From NCBI GenBank assembly GCA_007922195.1, contig ML682059.1:15486653-15550652 (forward strand): a stretch of 64,000 bases of DNA, given 5' to 3'. Shown in pieces: positions 23,319 to 34,625 of this stretch; the first letter of the stretch is position 1; each line of letters opens with the position of its first letter. Made by a program: the position numbers and the translations under genes. The notes beneath the pieces were generated by a model. That model did no database searches and had not been told where the DNA came from. It saw nothing but the letters and a program-made list of their open reading frames with translations. The DNA is from Podocnemis expansa (Eukaryota > Chordata > Testudines > Podocnemididae).

Positions 23319-23365
23319 AATAAACCAAGTTCACCCATGTTAATAGTTTGAGTTCAGTGTTTATT
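23319..23365. promoter_or_regulatory. Facing poly(A) signals, complete Harbinger
   Basis: AATAAA on + at 23319-23324 and AATAAA on - at 23360-23365 (TTTATT). They serve the SANT-like gene and the transposase respectively; the transposase stop is at 23448-23450. Confidence 0.6.
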
Positions 23366-23447
23366 GGGTTGGGTTCAGTGTGTGGGTGGGATGGGTGGGG
23401 GCTGGCTGTGGGAGAATGGGGGAGTGGGTGGTGTGGGGCAGGCCTGG

Positions 23448-24704
23448 CCCTCAAATGTCCTCCTGGACAAACAGGTCCCTCAGTGCTACCTGCACTGCAT
23501 TCGCTCTGGGCAGCAGTCGCTCCCTTGGGGCCAACATCTCTGGCTGCTGGAACCGGGCACTGACGAGCTCTGCCTCAGCCTCCCACATGGTGGGTACTGG
23601 CTCGTCCCAGAGCTCGCAGAGGTTATGCAGCGCCATGCAGGCACTGATGACCTGTGTGATTCTGTCCTTGGCGAGGTGCAAGCGCGTGAGAAGGCACCTC
23701 CAGTGGGCCTTCAGTCTGCCGAATGCCCGCTCAACTACCTGGCGGCAGCGGCTGAGGTGGCGGTTAAAAAGCTGCTGTCCAGCATCCTAGGGTCCCATGT
23801 AGGGGTGCATGAGCCAGGGGTGGAGGGGGTAGGCCACATCCGAAACAATGAGGACGGGCACCTTGACTTCCCCAATGGTGATATTATGGGGGAGGAAGGG
23901 AGAAGGTGCCCTCCTCCATGCACCAGTACAGGGAGGAGTTGTGCAGCACCCTGGCATCGTGTGCCCTGCCCAGCCATCCAATCTAGCAGCTCTGAACGAT
24001 GCCCTGATGGTCCACAAGGGCCTGCAGGATGACCGAGTGGTATCCCTTCCTGTTCTGGTACTCAGCTGCCCAGTGCGGTGGGGCTTGCACAGGGATGCAG
24101 GTGGCATCGAGTATCTGCCCACAGTTCAGAAAGCCTGGGGGGGGGCGAGGCTGTTGGTGTCCTGCAGCACTCCCTGAGTGATGAGGTGTGGCAGCAGGAC
24201 TGTGTTGATGGCGTGGGTGACCTGCAGCAGCAGTTCCCTGATGGTGCACCTCCTGACGCCGAAGAGCTGGGCAATGGACCTGTGGGACTCGGGGGTGGCC
24301 ATCTTTCAGAGCGTGATGGCCACTCTCTTGTCCACAGGGATGGCTGTCCCCATCACCGTGTCCCTTCAGCGCAGGACTGAGGTGAGCTTGGCGACGAGTT
24401 GGGTTAAGGTTTCCCTGCTCACCCGGAAGTTCCTTCTCCACTGCTTGTTGGTCCAGGTTCACAGGACATCCCACTCCCACCAGTCCATGCTGGTGCCCAA
24501 TGCCCAGATGCACTGTGGCACAGAAAGGGGACAGGGAGCTATTGCTGTTGGGAGGGCCACTGAGGCGGTGGTCCAGGGCTCATCCCCGAGCTCATCAGCC
24601 TCAGGGAAGAGTGTGTCCCACAGCAAGGCAGCACCCTACAGGCTAGCAGTGGGGCTACCAAATGCTTGAGGATAGTATGGGGGCCGGGGAGCATCCATAG
24701 CCAT
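23448..24704 (-). pseudogene. Harbinger DDE transposase pseudogene, second copy
   Basis: Same family as the 177-1382 pseudogene. Proposed start ATG at 24702-24704 (MAMDAPRPPYYPQ), 55 bases after a TATA-like CATAAAAGC. A TAG interrupts the N-terminal part near 24644. The first catalytic Asp is in GQILDATCIPV, followed by AEYQNRKGYHSVILQALVDHQG; a frame change follows near 24000. A DVAYPLHPWLMHPYMGP stretch sits in another frame and ends in a stop near 23787. The C-terminal block VVERAFGRLKAHW (third acidic residue) and HLAKDRITQVISACMALHNLCEL is intact. At least two frameshifts and two stops make it inactive. The CAG codon before VVERAF is intact here, unlike the other copy. Confidence 0.85.
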
Positions 24705-24758
24705 CTCTCTTGCAAGTTCCTGGGAATCATAATGGACAAGAAGGGGAGGGCAGTTCCT

Positions 24759-24767
24759 GCTTTTATG
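24759..24767 (-). promoter_or_regulatory. TATA-like box of second transposase
   Basis: The minus strand reads CATAAAAGC, matching TATAAAAGC in the 1-1684 copy at the same distance from the ATG. Confidence 0.45.
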
Positions 24768-25036
24768 TGATTAGCTGGCAAAATGGCTGCCAACATGGCC
24801 AGCAACATGGCCCAGCAAGCCGGCCATGTTGCCACACGCCCCATGCTGCCCCTCTGCTAAAATCGAAGTAGCATGTCCACACATGGGGCATGCTATTTCA
24901 CTTTGAGGGCTTCCTTTAATTCGAAATAACATTTTCTTAATTTCAATTAACTTATTTCAAAATAAGGATTTCATTTAGAAATAAGTTATTTTGAAATAAT
25001 TTATTTCAAAATAACAGCTTAGGTGTGAACACAGCC

Positions 25037-25779
25037 TATCATTATAAAGCACTGTCTAATTCTATTATCAGAATTGTAGGTCTTTTGTGAACTGTTTCCA
25101 ATTTACTAGTAAGTGTCCATCTTGAATTACAGACCCCAGACTTGGACATTGTATTCCAGTAAAGCAAATACAGAGGTAAAATAATCATAGTATTCCTCTT
25201 CAAGATTCCCCTGTTTACAGATCCAAGAATTGCATTTGCCTTTTTGGTCACAAAGTCATACCAGGAACTCATGTTCAGCTGATTATTTACTATGATCCAC
25301 AAATATTTTTCAGGGTAACTGATTTACGTGATAGAGTCCCCCAAATGATAAGCAAAGCCTATGTTCTTTGCTCCTGGATGTATACATTTACATTTAGTTG
25401 TAATAACATACATATTGCTTGCTTTTGCATGGCTTACTTTATGATTGAGATTGCTCTGCATCAGTGCTCTGTCCTTCTTATTATTTATCACTGCCCCAAT
25501 ATCTGTGTCATTTGCAAACTTTATTACCAATAACTTTATGTTCTTTTTCAGGTAAATAATAAAAAAGTTAAATAGTACAAGGCCAAGACCAGTCCCTGAT
25601 GGATCCCAACAGAAACATACCACCTTAGATTCCCCATTTAGATTTGTTTGCATGTTGTCACTCTACTTTTGAGACTTACAAGTTAGCCAGTTTTTAATCC
25701 ATTTAATGTGCACCAAATATAGTACAAAAGTACTTATCAAAGACTATTGCCCTTTTATGGACAATTCTACCACTTCCAT
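25037..25779 (-). mobile_element. CR1 LINE remnant, continuation after Harbinger
   Basis: Continues the CR1 interrupted at 21865: 'agaccccagacttggacatt', 'gtattccagtaaagc', 'caagattcccctgtttaca', 'tcatgttcagctgattattt', 'agttagccagtttttaatcc'. The orientation is the same, so this and 21446-21865 together form about 1.16 kb of one element. It is interrupted again by the hAT element at 25788. Confidence 0.87.
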
Positions 25780-25787
25780 ATAGTAAT

Positions 25788-26618
25788 CAGGGGTTAAAGT
25801 ATAATTTGGGGGACCCTGGAACCCTCCTAAATTTCTAGGCCTCTCCTCACACAGGTCTGGGCCCCCTTTCTGCATGTATGGGCCCCCTTCCTGCACTTAC
25901 AGGCCCCCTTCACCCACCCCAGCTACCTCCCCCCCATGCCTGCCCCCCCCACACCTGCCTGCCACCACAGCTACTGCCCCCAAACACCTCTCCTACATCA
26001 GACTCCTCTTTCCTCATGTCTCCTTAGCCCCAAACCCTAGTCCCTCAGCTCCCTGCCGCATTCCAGCCGTCCTGACCCCCACCCCCAGCTCCTTGTCTTC
26101 ACTCCACCCCCATCAGCCCCCCAAACCCTCCCCAGCCCACAGTCCCAACCCCTTCTTCTCCCTCACCCTCCACAACACCTTCCCCACTGACTGCCTGAAT
26201 GCCCCAAGCCCCCCCAGATCCCTTACCTGGCCAAGATAGCTGAAGAGCTTGACTGGGAGGAAGGAGGCTGTGGCACTGGCCAGCTAGTCAGAAAGCGAGA
26301 AGGAACCCCGGCCCGAGGCTGGGGCCGGGCCGTGCGCACCGTCTGGCCCTGGCCAGAAGGGGAGGAGCTGCCACAGGCTCCGGGGAAGGGAGGGAGGGGT
26401 GGCTGGGCTGGCCCCAGCCTGCAGCTTCTCCCTTCTGCTGGCCTAGGGGGAAACGCGTTGGAACTCCGTGTTTCGGCATGCCCTGCTATTTTAGGGGGCC
26501 CCGGAACGCCACATTCTGGGGTGTTCCACTATTTTTAGGGTGCCCAGAACACTTGCTCCCAAAAAATACAGGGCCCTGGAATGGCGTTCCAGGGCATTCC
26601 CTCTTACTTTAACCTCTG
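25788..26618. mobile_element. Non-autonomous hAT element with perfect 8-bp TSD
   Basis: An 831-bp element. The left end is CAGGGGTTAAAGTA and the right end, inverted, is CAGAGGTTAAAGTA. ATAGTAAT is duplicated exactly at 25780-25787 and 26619-26626. The CAGNGG start and 8-bp duplication are hAT features. The interior is C-rich (25860-26220), then G-rich (26300-26450), with no transposase. A proline-rich 121-codon frame at 25874-26239 is a product of the C-rich composition. Confidence 0.85.
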
Positions 26619-26626
26619 ATAGTAAT

Positions 26627-28089
26627 TGACCAGTAACAATGTTAGGGTTCTTTCTTCCTTAATATGATTTAAAAAATCCACTTTCTTATTCTCCTTACCT
26701 TTGATGGCCATAGAGTGTTCTTTGAGGGTTTTTTTCCGCTTCCTTTACCAATTTATTTTCTAAAGTTCTTAACTTCTGATTTATATTCATTACTATCAAC
26801 TTACCCTTTCTTATTATGTTATATAAACATTCAATAAGCTTTATGTCTCTGTTCATGTCCCTTCAAAGTTGAATTCTTTGTTTTTAAGATAACATGGTCT
26901 TCTTTATTGGCTTTTTGGGCAGCTAGTAAAAAGGCTTTAGTTCTATTACCAATTCCTCTTTGTCTGTAAAGATAATTTCTGCTCTAGTCCCTCATGTTTG
27001 ATTACCTGCAGCCTAGATTCTACTGATGGAAGCCAGTGGAACCAAGACAGTGAATTAAGTGCACTGACTGTAGTGAACTTTATCTAGAATTAACTGATAT
27101 CAGAAGTTTGCTCATTATATGTAATGCTAAAATTAAAACTTTATTTTAAGTTGGAGATATAAATTAATAAATCATGTTACTGAGTGTTTGAGTACACCTT
27201 TCATTTTTGTTTGTGTCACTGTGCTGTGAAATTATGTGTAACTTTTACCAAAAAAAGAATAGCCTGCCCATTTTGGATCAGCCCCAGTTTAAATTATACT
27301 CTATGACCAGGAAAAAGCTTTTCAATATTCTTGTTCTTCGAAGCCCACTAACCAGTACTGATGCATCATCATGTTTACCCAATCAGCTAATCAGAGCTTT
27401 AGTACACTTACAGACAAAATAAAGTAAGATATGGAAACAAGGTAATTTTCTTTTTTGAATTGAGATCAATATTTTCTAGCTCTATACAGTGTTGCTTGCA
27501 CTTGCTTCATCAGCATCTGCTTCTGAAGACCATTGATTGTCCAGAATGCCTTTTCAAGGTGGAGATAATGCTCCTTTCAAATACATGTTGTGTTGATCAG
27601 AAGAAAGATTTTTTTAAAAAATAGTTCATAGTGTGACAGCCATTTATAAAGATTAAGGACAGGAATGTGTCCTAGTGGGTCATACTGAGGTTGAAATAAT
27701 ATGGACTAAAATGTGCTCCACTTTTGGAAACAATGAATAAAATTATTCCAGGATTAGTGACACTGCATCTGCATTTGTGAACTACCTGTTATACCATTTT
27801 TCAAGGTCATAAACCTTCTTTTGCAGCTTCATACACCAGAGCCTCAAGCTAGTCGATACAACAGCACCACTGAGCTAGGTACCCTTCTGCCACTTCATGG
27901 TGGTACAGACTCCCAAAGTTTCCAACTTGCATTTGATCCCATCCCTGTTCCTGTTCCAACCTTGCCCAAACCTTGTTCCAGCCTGTCCCAACCTACTTTT
28001 TGCTGTATTTTCTCCTACATATCTTGTCAATGACATCTATAGACTTACGTTGCAACTTTACAGCAGCATTATCTTAACAATGGGCAAGT
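26627..28089. other. AT-rich non-coding sequence
   Basis: 26627-26990 could be the far end of the interrupted CR1, but I cannot match it confidently. The rest is unrecognised, with chance frames near 27207 and 27821. Confidence 0.45.
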
Positions 28090-28503
28090 AACTTCCTAGG
28101 TATGGAACAATATCCATACAAGGAGAGAATGAAAGGATTAGGGTAGTTTAGCTTGGCGGCAGGGGGTGGGGGGGTGGGGCAGGGAGAGGACAGCAAAGAG
28201 GAGCTATGATAGATAGCCGTAAAAGCATGAATGGTGTGCGGATAGTGAACAGAGAAGTGTTACTTATGCTCTTCCACAAAATTAAAACCAGGGCTCACCC
28301 AATTAAATTAATTGTCAATGGGTTTAATATAAATGAGAGGATGTACTTTTTACAGAACAACATTGAGCTTGTGGAACTCATTGCCATGTGATGTTCTGTT
28401 GAACTAAAGCGTAATTGGGCTTAAAAAACAACTAAATAAATTCATGACAATAGATGTTAGCTAAGAAGGTCAGAGATGCAAACACATTCTCAGGATACTC
28501 ATA
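28090..28503 (+). mobile_element. CR1 LINE remnant, 3' end, + orientation
   Basis: Matches the CR1 ORF2 end/3' UTR in sense: 'gaggagctatgatagatag', 'catgaatggtgtgcgg', 'aaaccagggctcacccaat', 'tggaactcattgccatgtgat', 'caactaaataaattcatga'. It is disrupted by many changes; a MITE sits at its right end. The 61-codon frame at 28206-28391 is part of this remnant, not a gene. Confidence 0.8.
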
Positions 28504-29366
28504 GGCTATGTCTACACGGCACTTTTATTTCAAAATAACACTCGTTATTTCAAAATAAAAGAAATTTAGTCTACACGATGTTTTCTTATTTCAAAAGGAC
28601 GGATCCCGTCCTTTCGAAATAAGAATCATCATTTCGAAAAAGTTAAACCCGGATGTTTTCGAAATGCCCGTTATTTCGAAATGGTCGTTTCAAAATAATG
28701 CCATTTGGACATGTTATTTTGGAACAAATGGATTCCGAAACAACATGATTTGAACTTCCTCCCAGGGTGCTTAGCACCCTGGGAGGAAGAGCCACCCCCT
28801 CAGCACCCTGGCCAGGGTGCTGAGGGGAGACAAGCCGCAGGGCATGGGGGGCTGCCCCCAAGACCAGCGGGGAGCCCTGCAGAGGGGTGCCGATGCCCCG
28901 CTCTCCCCGCCGCTGGGGCTGCTCAGAAGCCCTGCGGCAGGGTGCACCCACTGTGGGGTTTGGGAGCAGCCCCGGCAGCGGGGAGAGTGGGGAGCCCCTG
29001 CACCCTGCTGCAGGGCTTGGGATCCCTTGCACCCCCAGGCTCCTACACCCAGGTCAGGGGAGCTGCAAGGGGTGCAGCCTGCCACAGCTGCAGCTCACTC
29101 CACCAGGGCTGTGGCCCAGGGTGAGCTGCGAGAGCTGCGGCCACCCCTCATGCCCCTTGCAGCTCCCCTGACCTGGGCGCCCTCTCTCCTGAAGCGAAAG
29201 AGCAGGTCCATACATGGGACCTGCTATTTCACTTTCAGGGTCTCACTTATTTCGAACTAATTTTTTTTAGTTCAAAATATGTTGTTTTGAAATAAAGGTT
29301 TTATTTCAAAATAAGTCATTTCTGAATGACTTATTTCAAAATAAAGCCTTGTGTGTAGACATAGCC
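28504..29366. mobile_element. Harbinger MITE with GC-rich core, TSD ATA
   Basis: An 863-bp element from GGCTATGTCTACACGGC to its inverted partner, flanked by ATA (28501-28503, 29367-29369). The arms are TTTCGAAATAA arrays. The core 28740-29200 is GC-rich, with two perfect palindromes and several Pro/Gly/Ala-rich chance frames on both strands. The core begins with 'cttcctcccagggtgc', also present just inside the complete Harbinger at about 22122. Confidence 0.87.
28755..28827. repeat. Two adjacent perfect palindromes
   Basis: 28755-28789 has 17-bp arms around a single base. 28796-28827 is a 32-bp perfect palindrome with no loop. Both are built on CAGGGTGCT/AGCACCCTG, so arms of one could pair with the other. 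Confidence 0.9.
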
Positions 29367-29369
29367 ATA

Positions 29370-31084
29370 GGGAAGTAGTCTCTTTTTGAAAAATAGGGGA
29401 AACTGAAACTCCCTTGTGACATTGGCAAAGAGGAATAATATAAAGAAAAGAGCTACTTAGCTATATCAGACATTAAGAGCCTTCACAGGATAATAACATG
29501 AATTATAAGTACAATAAAGACAATAAATACTTTGTATGTAATTATGGACTTTTTATGGAAACAACTGATTTTTAGTCATTGATCTAACAAAGAGGGTGGT
29601 AGAAAGGCATACCCACCCTCAGGAAGTGTGCAAATGGTTAGTGACAAAAAAGTGAAGAAGTCTATGTCAGACGTGTATGCCAGGTTAGCGCTGAGAATGA
29701 TTGCAAAGAAAGGCCTACTTCTCTCTACCTCATTTAGGGGAATTATGGACCAATGGATTAATCCCTGCACTACTTGAGTTCAAGGACTGAAATTAGGACA
29801 GGCCTTCTTTCAGGGTGTTACAGAGAAAGGAGCTTCCTTGCATGTTTACTTCCTTTTCTCATATTTATGGTTGTTAATATAAGAATATGTAAAAGTACAA
29901 CATTACAGTCACTACAATGTATATAACAAATATAATCTCATATCAGACAGCAAATTATCATCTGATACAGTGCTTGGTTGCACAAAAGAGGCAACTTTTA
30001 CAATGGGTAGCCCAGCTTTAATGTTTTTTTGCCTAGGGACATAAAACATTGTTAGGTTCATTATATTTTTTAATGGAGGAAAAGTACCCAAAAATTGTTT
30101 TTGTTTTTTATCGTTTAGATTTTTAAAAATATTTATGAATTAGGTAAGAAATAAAGTAATATACATTACATATAGAAAATGCTTTATTTTTCTCAAAGGT
30201 TTGTTTGTGATATTTATAGTATATAAAAGACTTTTTAGTCATTTGAATGGAATAAACTGTAAATATATTTACGCTGAGTATATTTCAGGTATCTTTTTCT
30301 TAACAGCATGAAGTAGACAATCTCAGCTCTTTTCACAGAGTGGATCACATCTTGATAGAAAAATAATCGTATGAATTCCCTCCTTGTTGTATACAGAAAA
30401 TGCTATATTAGGAAAGAATTTTGTGCATACTTAATTTCTTTAAATGCAGTTTAGCAGCTTGGAAGTAGGAGTGCCACCATGTGACCAACCAGCTCTTTTC
30501 AAACCACTGGCAAGTTCTTTCCAGACCACATGTGTTCTACCAACTCCAAGTGGAGAACTTCTGTCATAAGACAGAGATTCTAGGAATTAGTCACAAACCA
30601 GGGAGTAAACTGTACTTGGGTTGAGGTACAGTCAGACTCATTTTTCTCAGTAGCAAACATAGTTTTTTGCGCAGGAAAAATGAAATCCCTCTGCTGACAG
30701 TAAACCAAAGCAACATCCAGGTCTTTTCCTGTAGTCTTTATGGAACTGGGTACAAAGCCATTGAAAAATTCCTCCTCTGAGGAAACTAGCCTTTCCTGCA
30801 GGTCAAAGCCTACAGGAAGCCCTAAGCCCCTCAGTGACTCTAGAACTGTTCAGTGTGTAACTAAGTGTGACTACACTGCCATTCCCACAAGCAACTAGCT
30901 TTGTGCCTTGCACAATTTCTCCCAATTAGAATAGGAAGCAGGCTTCTGTGTATATAAGCTCCATATATTTCAAGGAATGGAGAGAAAAATGAAGCAACAC
31001 CATAAAACAATTAAAAAAATCCTGTGATGAGGTCAGGCTAGAGGGCTACAAAAGGGTATGACTATTTGGATACTGGGAGTTGGG
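29370..31084. other. AT-rich non-coding sequence
   Basis: No known repeat or gene recognised. A chance 64-codon frame at 29576-29770 lacks motifs. Confidence 0.5.
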
Positions 31085-31091
31085 CCCACCA

Positions 31092-32720
31092 CTATAACCC
31101 CTTCCTCGGCTTAAAGGGAGGTGGCCCTAGGCCCAGGGCCAACTGAGTTTGTGGGCAACCAATGAAGAACAGGGACAGATGTGTGGCTGAAAGGTTCAAA
31201 ATTAGAGAATCAGAGAGGGACACCGAGCAGAGAACCCTGGACAGCTCCCACTGCTCCCAGAAGGTGTCGAGGGAGCAAGCGGACACCACCCAGAGGAACG
31301 AGTGGACGAGGGACCAGAAATAGGACCTGCAATTGCAGGCCCCTCCCTCAGCCAACCTTCTCTCTCTGGTCTTATAGAGGGCAAGCTTGGCATATGCCAG
31401 GAGGAGGTTGGAGAGGAGGTCCTGCAACTTTGTGGGGCCACGGATAGGGAGTGCATAAAGAAATATGTGTGGGGAGAAGTGCAGCCAAAACCTCAATAAG
31501 GGGTGCTGAAGGAGCCAGAAGAGGGATTGCAACCTGGCACACTCTTGATACGTTCATGCCAGGGTCTCCCTCTTGCTGCAAAAGGGGCAAGTGTTGGGGT
31601 ACAGGGTGAACCACGCCAGGTACATGCCCGTGCTCATGGCTCTGCACAGGAGCTGCCAACTGATATCCCCAGCAGGCCATGGGGTCAGGGTAGATTACAG
31701 GCTGGCCCACCAGGGGTCCTCGCCCTCCACAGATGGGATTAGCTTCCACCATTTGGTGTCGGGAAGGGACACAAGGGCGAGGAAGTGGATGGTATAGAGC
31801 ACAAGCGTGTACAAGTACTTGCTAGGTGCAGTTTGGAAGGAGACCAGCTGTAGATCTAGCAGCTGGCTCAGGGTGTGGGGTGGGGGCGAATGCGGGGGTG
31901 CTTGTGGGGCCAGGGCCTGATTGCAAGCTCCAGAGGGCTGGGACTTAGAGAAGGGTGGGGGGCGCCCTCTTGCAGGACCCACTCGAGGTAGACTCGAGCA
32001 GCAGGAGCAGGGCTGCCTTCACCTCCTGGAGAAGGCGCCGGGGGGTTCAAAGGGTGGAGAGCCCCATGCACTGGGCAAGCAGTAGGGGGTCCACCCAGTC
32101 CCCCCGGGCATGGATCAGGAGCTCTCCAACTTTGGTGACACTTGCCAAGACCAGCCTCCACCTCACTGAAGGGGCCTCTGCCGCCTGCACACTCAGATGG
32201 GGATTGTGTAACAGGGGCTTTGCAAGGAGATCCTCCCCCTCAGTGGGTGCAAGGGCACTGGAAGCTGAGATGAGCCTCCAGTTCTGGAAATGGTGCTGGT
32301 AGAAGGCTGATAGCTCAGAGAGGTCTCACGGACCACTTCTCAGATGGATATAAAAGAGATGTTGGTCGTATCAGAGCTCTTGGTAGCAGCAGAGGAAGGT
32401 GTGCGCCAGGTGGCTCCACACGGGACTACCTGCACCATAAAGGAGTCTCTGCAGGGCCTGGAGGCGGAAGGTGTGGAGCTGGCTGTGGACACAGCACAGG
32501 CCCTGTCCTCCCTCCTCCAGGGGGAGGCTTAGAATCCCTGCAGAGACCCAGTGCAGTGGGCCAGGAATGTAGGGATGGGCCCAGGGTATTGAGCTGGTGC
32601 CACAGCATGGACAGGATGAGCTGGTTGACCACCAGTGCCCTCCTGCGAAGGAAGAGGCACCGCAGCAGTCCCGTCCATCTCTGCAGCTGCTCAGCAACCC
32701 TGCTCTCGGAATTGCACCAG
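31092..32720 (-). pseudogene. C-terminal region of Tx1-like ORF2
   Basis: Broken frames downstream of the reverse transcriptase. Recognisable parts are LGKCHQSWRAPDPCPGG (near 32150) and the 146-codon frame 31092-31532 with YAKLALYKTRERRLAEGG and ending FKPRKGL. Function unclear in the family; several shifts and stops here. Confidence 0.7.
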
Positions 32721-33800
32721 TTCTCATCTGGGGAGGGATGGGTGCTGGAAAGGTAAACGCTGAGCTAGAGCAGCAGACCTGTGCTCCACTGGATGGCTTG
32801 AAGCATGGGTGGGAGCGGGCCCGCCGACCAACCAGCCCCTACCGTCAGGCCAGAGCTCTTGGCCCAGTTGACCCAGCCAGAGGAGGCCACTGACTAGATG
32901 GACCGTGAGGAGCACGTCATCGGCGTATGCCGACCAGACTAACCACAGCTCTGGCTCACGGAGCACCAACCCCGTCAGCCTCTGGTGGAAGAGACAGAGG
33001 AAGGGCTCGATGACCAGAATGTATAGCTGGTCCAACAGTGGGAAGCCTTGATGTACTCCTCACCCAAAGGTGATCAGATCGGTGAGGGTCCAGTTGAGCT
33101 TGACCAGGCACTCCATGGAAGCATACGGCACCTGGAGAAACCCCACAAAGCGTGGCCCAAAGCTGAAGGTCTGCAGGGTGCCCAGGAGGTACCCGTGGTC
33201 CACCCTGTCGAACGTTTTCTCCTGGTCCCGCAAATGACAGACCATCCCTACACCCCCTGGACCGGGTACAAGTTGCTGAAGATGGGCCAGCCTGGGATGA
33301 TGTAGCTCTGGTCAGGGTGGACCACATCCTGCAGCATGGATGCAAGCCGCAGTGAGATGCCCTTGGCCACAATCTTGTAGTCTGTGCAGAGCAGCGAGAT
33401 GGGATGCCAGTTCCGAAGGTCATGGAGGTCCTGGTTCTTGAGAAGCAGGGCCAGCACGGCCTGCCGGCAAGCGAGGGGGAGGTCCCTGCTTCCTTTGGAC
33501 TCAACCCAGATGATGGCCAGGTCTGGGCTGAGGACATCCCAGAATGTGCAATAGAACTCCATGGTCAGCCCGTCCAAGCCTGGGGATTTTGTTGGTGGGC
33601 ATGTGATGGAGGACTTCTGTGAACTTGGCCAGAGTGAGAGGAAGCTCCAGCCAGTCCCAGTTGCCCGTGCTGAGTGTGGGGAGATCATTCCAGAGCACCC
33701 TGTGAGCATCGGCTTCAGTCGTATCCGGGGAGAAAATGCTGGCGTAGAAGGCCCAGGCCCTTCGATGCATCTCCTCTGGATCTGTGAGGGGGGTGCCATC
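32720..33800 (-). pseudogene. Reverse transcriptase remnant of Tx1-like ORF2
   Basis: Pieces in different frames, in order: KSPGLDGLTMEFYCTFWDVL, then LRNWHPISLLCTDYKIVAKG and LQDVVHPDQSYIIPG (frame 33248-33874); DQEKTFDRVDHGYLLGTLQ (33060-33245); and LVLREPELWLVWSAYADDVLL (32724-33035). The catalytic YADD is intact at 32916-32927. At least two frame changes, one near 33247 and one near 33050, break the domain. Confidence 0.83.
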
Positions 33801-34241
33801 CTCGGCAAAGAGGCAGGTGACATGCTTTTTAGCCCCCCTCCATTTCTCCAGGGTGTAGAAGAAGCGGGAGCCACGGTCCCTCTTCCAAAGGAGGTGGATG
33901 CGGGACTGAATGAAGGCTCCCCGGGCCTGAAGGTCCTAGAGGGCCTGGAGTTCCTCCCACTTCTCCCGGCACACTCCGCAGAGGGACGGAATCAGTGCTG
34001 GCAGCCAGGAGCCTCTCCAGCTCTAAGACATCCCATTCCAGCTGCTCTATCACCACATCCCTCTGCTGGCTGGCCCCCCGAGTGTAGTCGTGGCAGAAGA
34101 GCCGGGCGCACACTTTCCCCGTGTCCCACCAACACAGCGCCGAGGGAAAGATGGGACAGCCAGAACTCCCAGAAGGCTGCTACGAAGCCCATGTCCTCCA
34201 GCAGGCTGTTGTTGAACTGCCAGTAGGCTGGTCCCGGCCTT

Positions 34242-34625
34242 TCAGCTGAGAGAGGCTGTCACGGTCACCAAGTGGTTATCCGAGAAGGGGGCCGGCCTAA
34301 TGTTGGAGGAGTGGGCCTGTGCGAAATGGCGATGGGGTAGGTAGATATGATCCAACCGGGAGTGCTGTGATAGATCTTCCCTCACCTGGAAAAAGGTGAA
34401 GGTGACCTTGTTGTCAGGGTGGTGGTCATGCCAGACGTCCACTAGGGAGTGATGGTCGATCAGCTCCCGGAGGACATGCGCAACGGTCTGGTACTGCTTG
34501 GTCCCTGAGTGGTCCCGGTCCTCAAGGGTGATGTTAAAATCCCCACCCAGGACCAGGCACTCCTGTGGACCTAAGGTGCTGAAGAAGGTGGTCGCCTGCT
34601 GGAAGAAGGGCACCCACTCCGGGCC
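34242..34625 (-). pseudogene. Endonuclease remnant of Tx1-like ORF2
   Basis: Family role: nicks target DNA to prime reverse transcription. Visible are CLVLGGDFNITLEDRDHSG (GGDFN at 34533-34547), RLDHIYLPHRHF and, at the C-terminal catalytic site, FSDNHLVTV (SDN at 34275-34283). In the family the last motif is SDH; here Asn replaces the catalytic His. The N-terminal half of the domain is absent. The frame continues to the right as non-LINE sequence. Confidence 0.8.

Larger units (their letters stand above)
21866..25036. mobile_element. Complete Harbinger transposon, two genes, TSD TAT
   Basis: A 3171-bp element. GGCTGTGTTCA at 21866 pairs with TGAACACAGCC ending at 25036, and TAT flanks both sides (21863-21865, 25037-25039). 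Removing it restores a continuous CR1. Both subterminal regions carry TTTCGAAACAA/TTTCGAAATAA palindrome arrays (21890-22105 and 24915-25018). Between them lie a SANT-like gene on + and a broken DDE transposase on -, tail to tail. GC-rich overall, unlike its surroundings. Confidence 0.9.

Noticed and set aside
22430..23338. 302-codon - strand frame (and 202 codons at 22672-23280)
   Set aside because: Opposite to the SANT-like gene, low-complexity composition, no family resemblance.
25874..26239. Proline-rich 121-codon frame
   Set aside because: Product of the C-rich half of the hAT element.
31181..34226. Several + strand frames of 60-221 codons in the LINE
   Set aside because: Shadows of the minus-strand LINE; the protein similarity is all on the minus strand.
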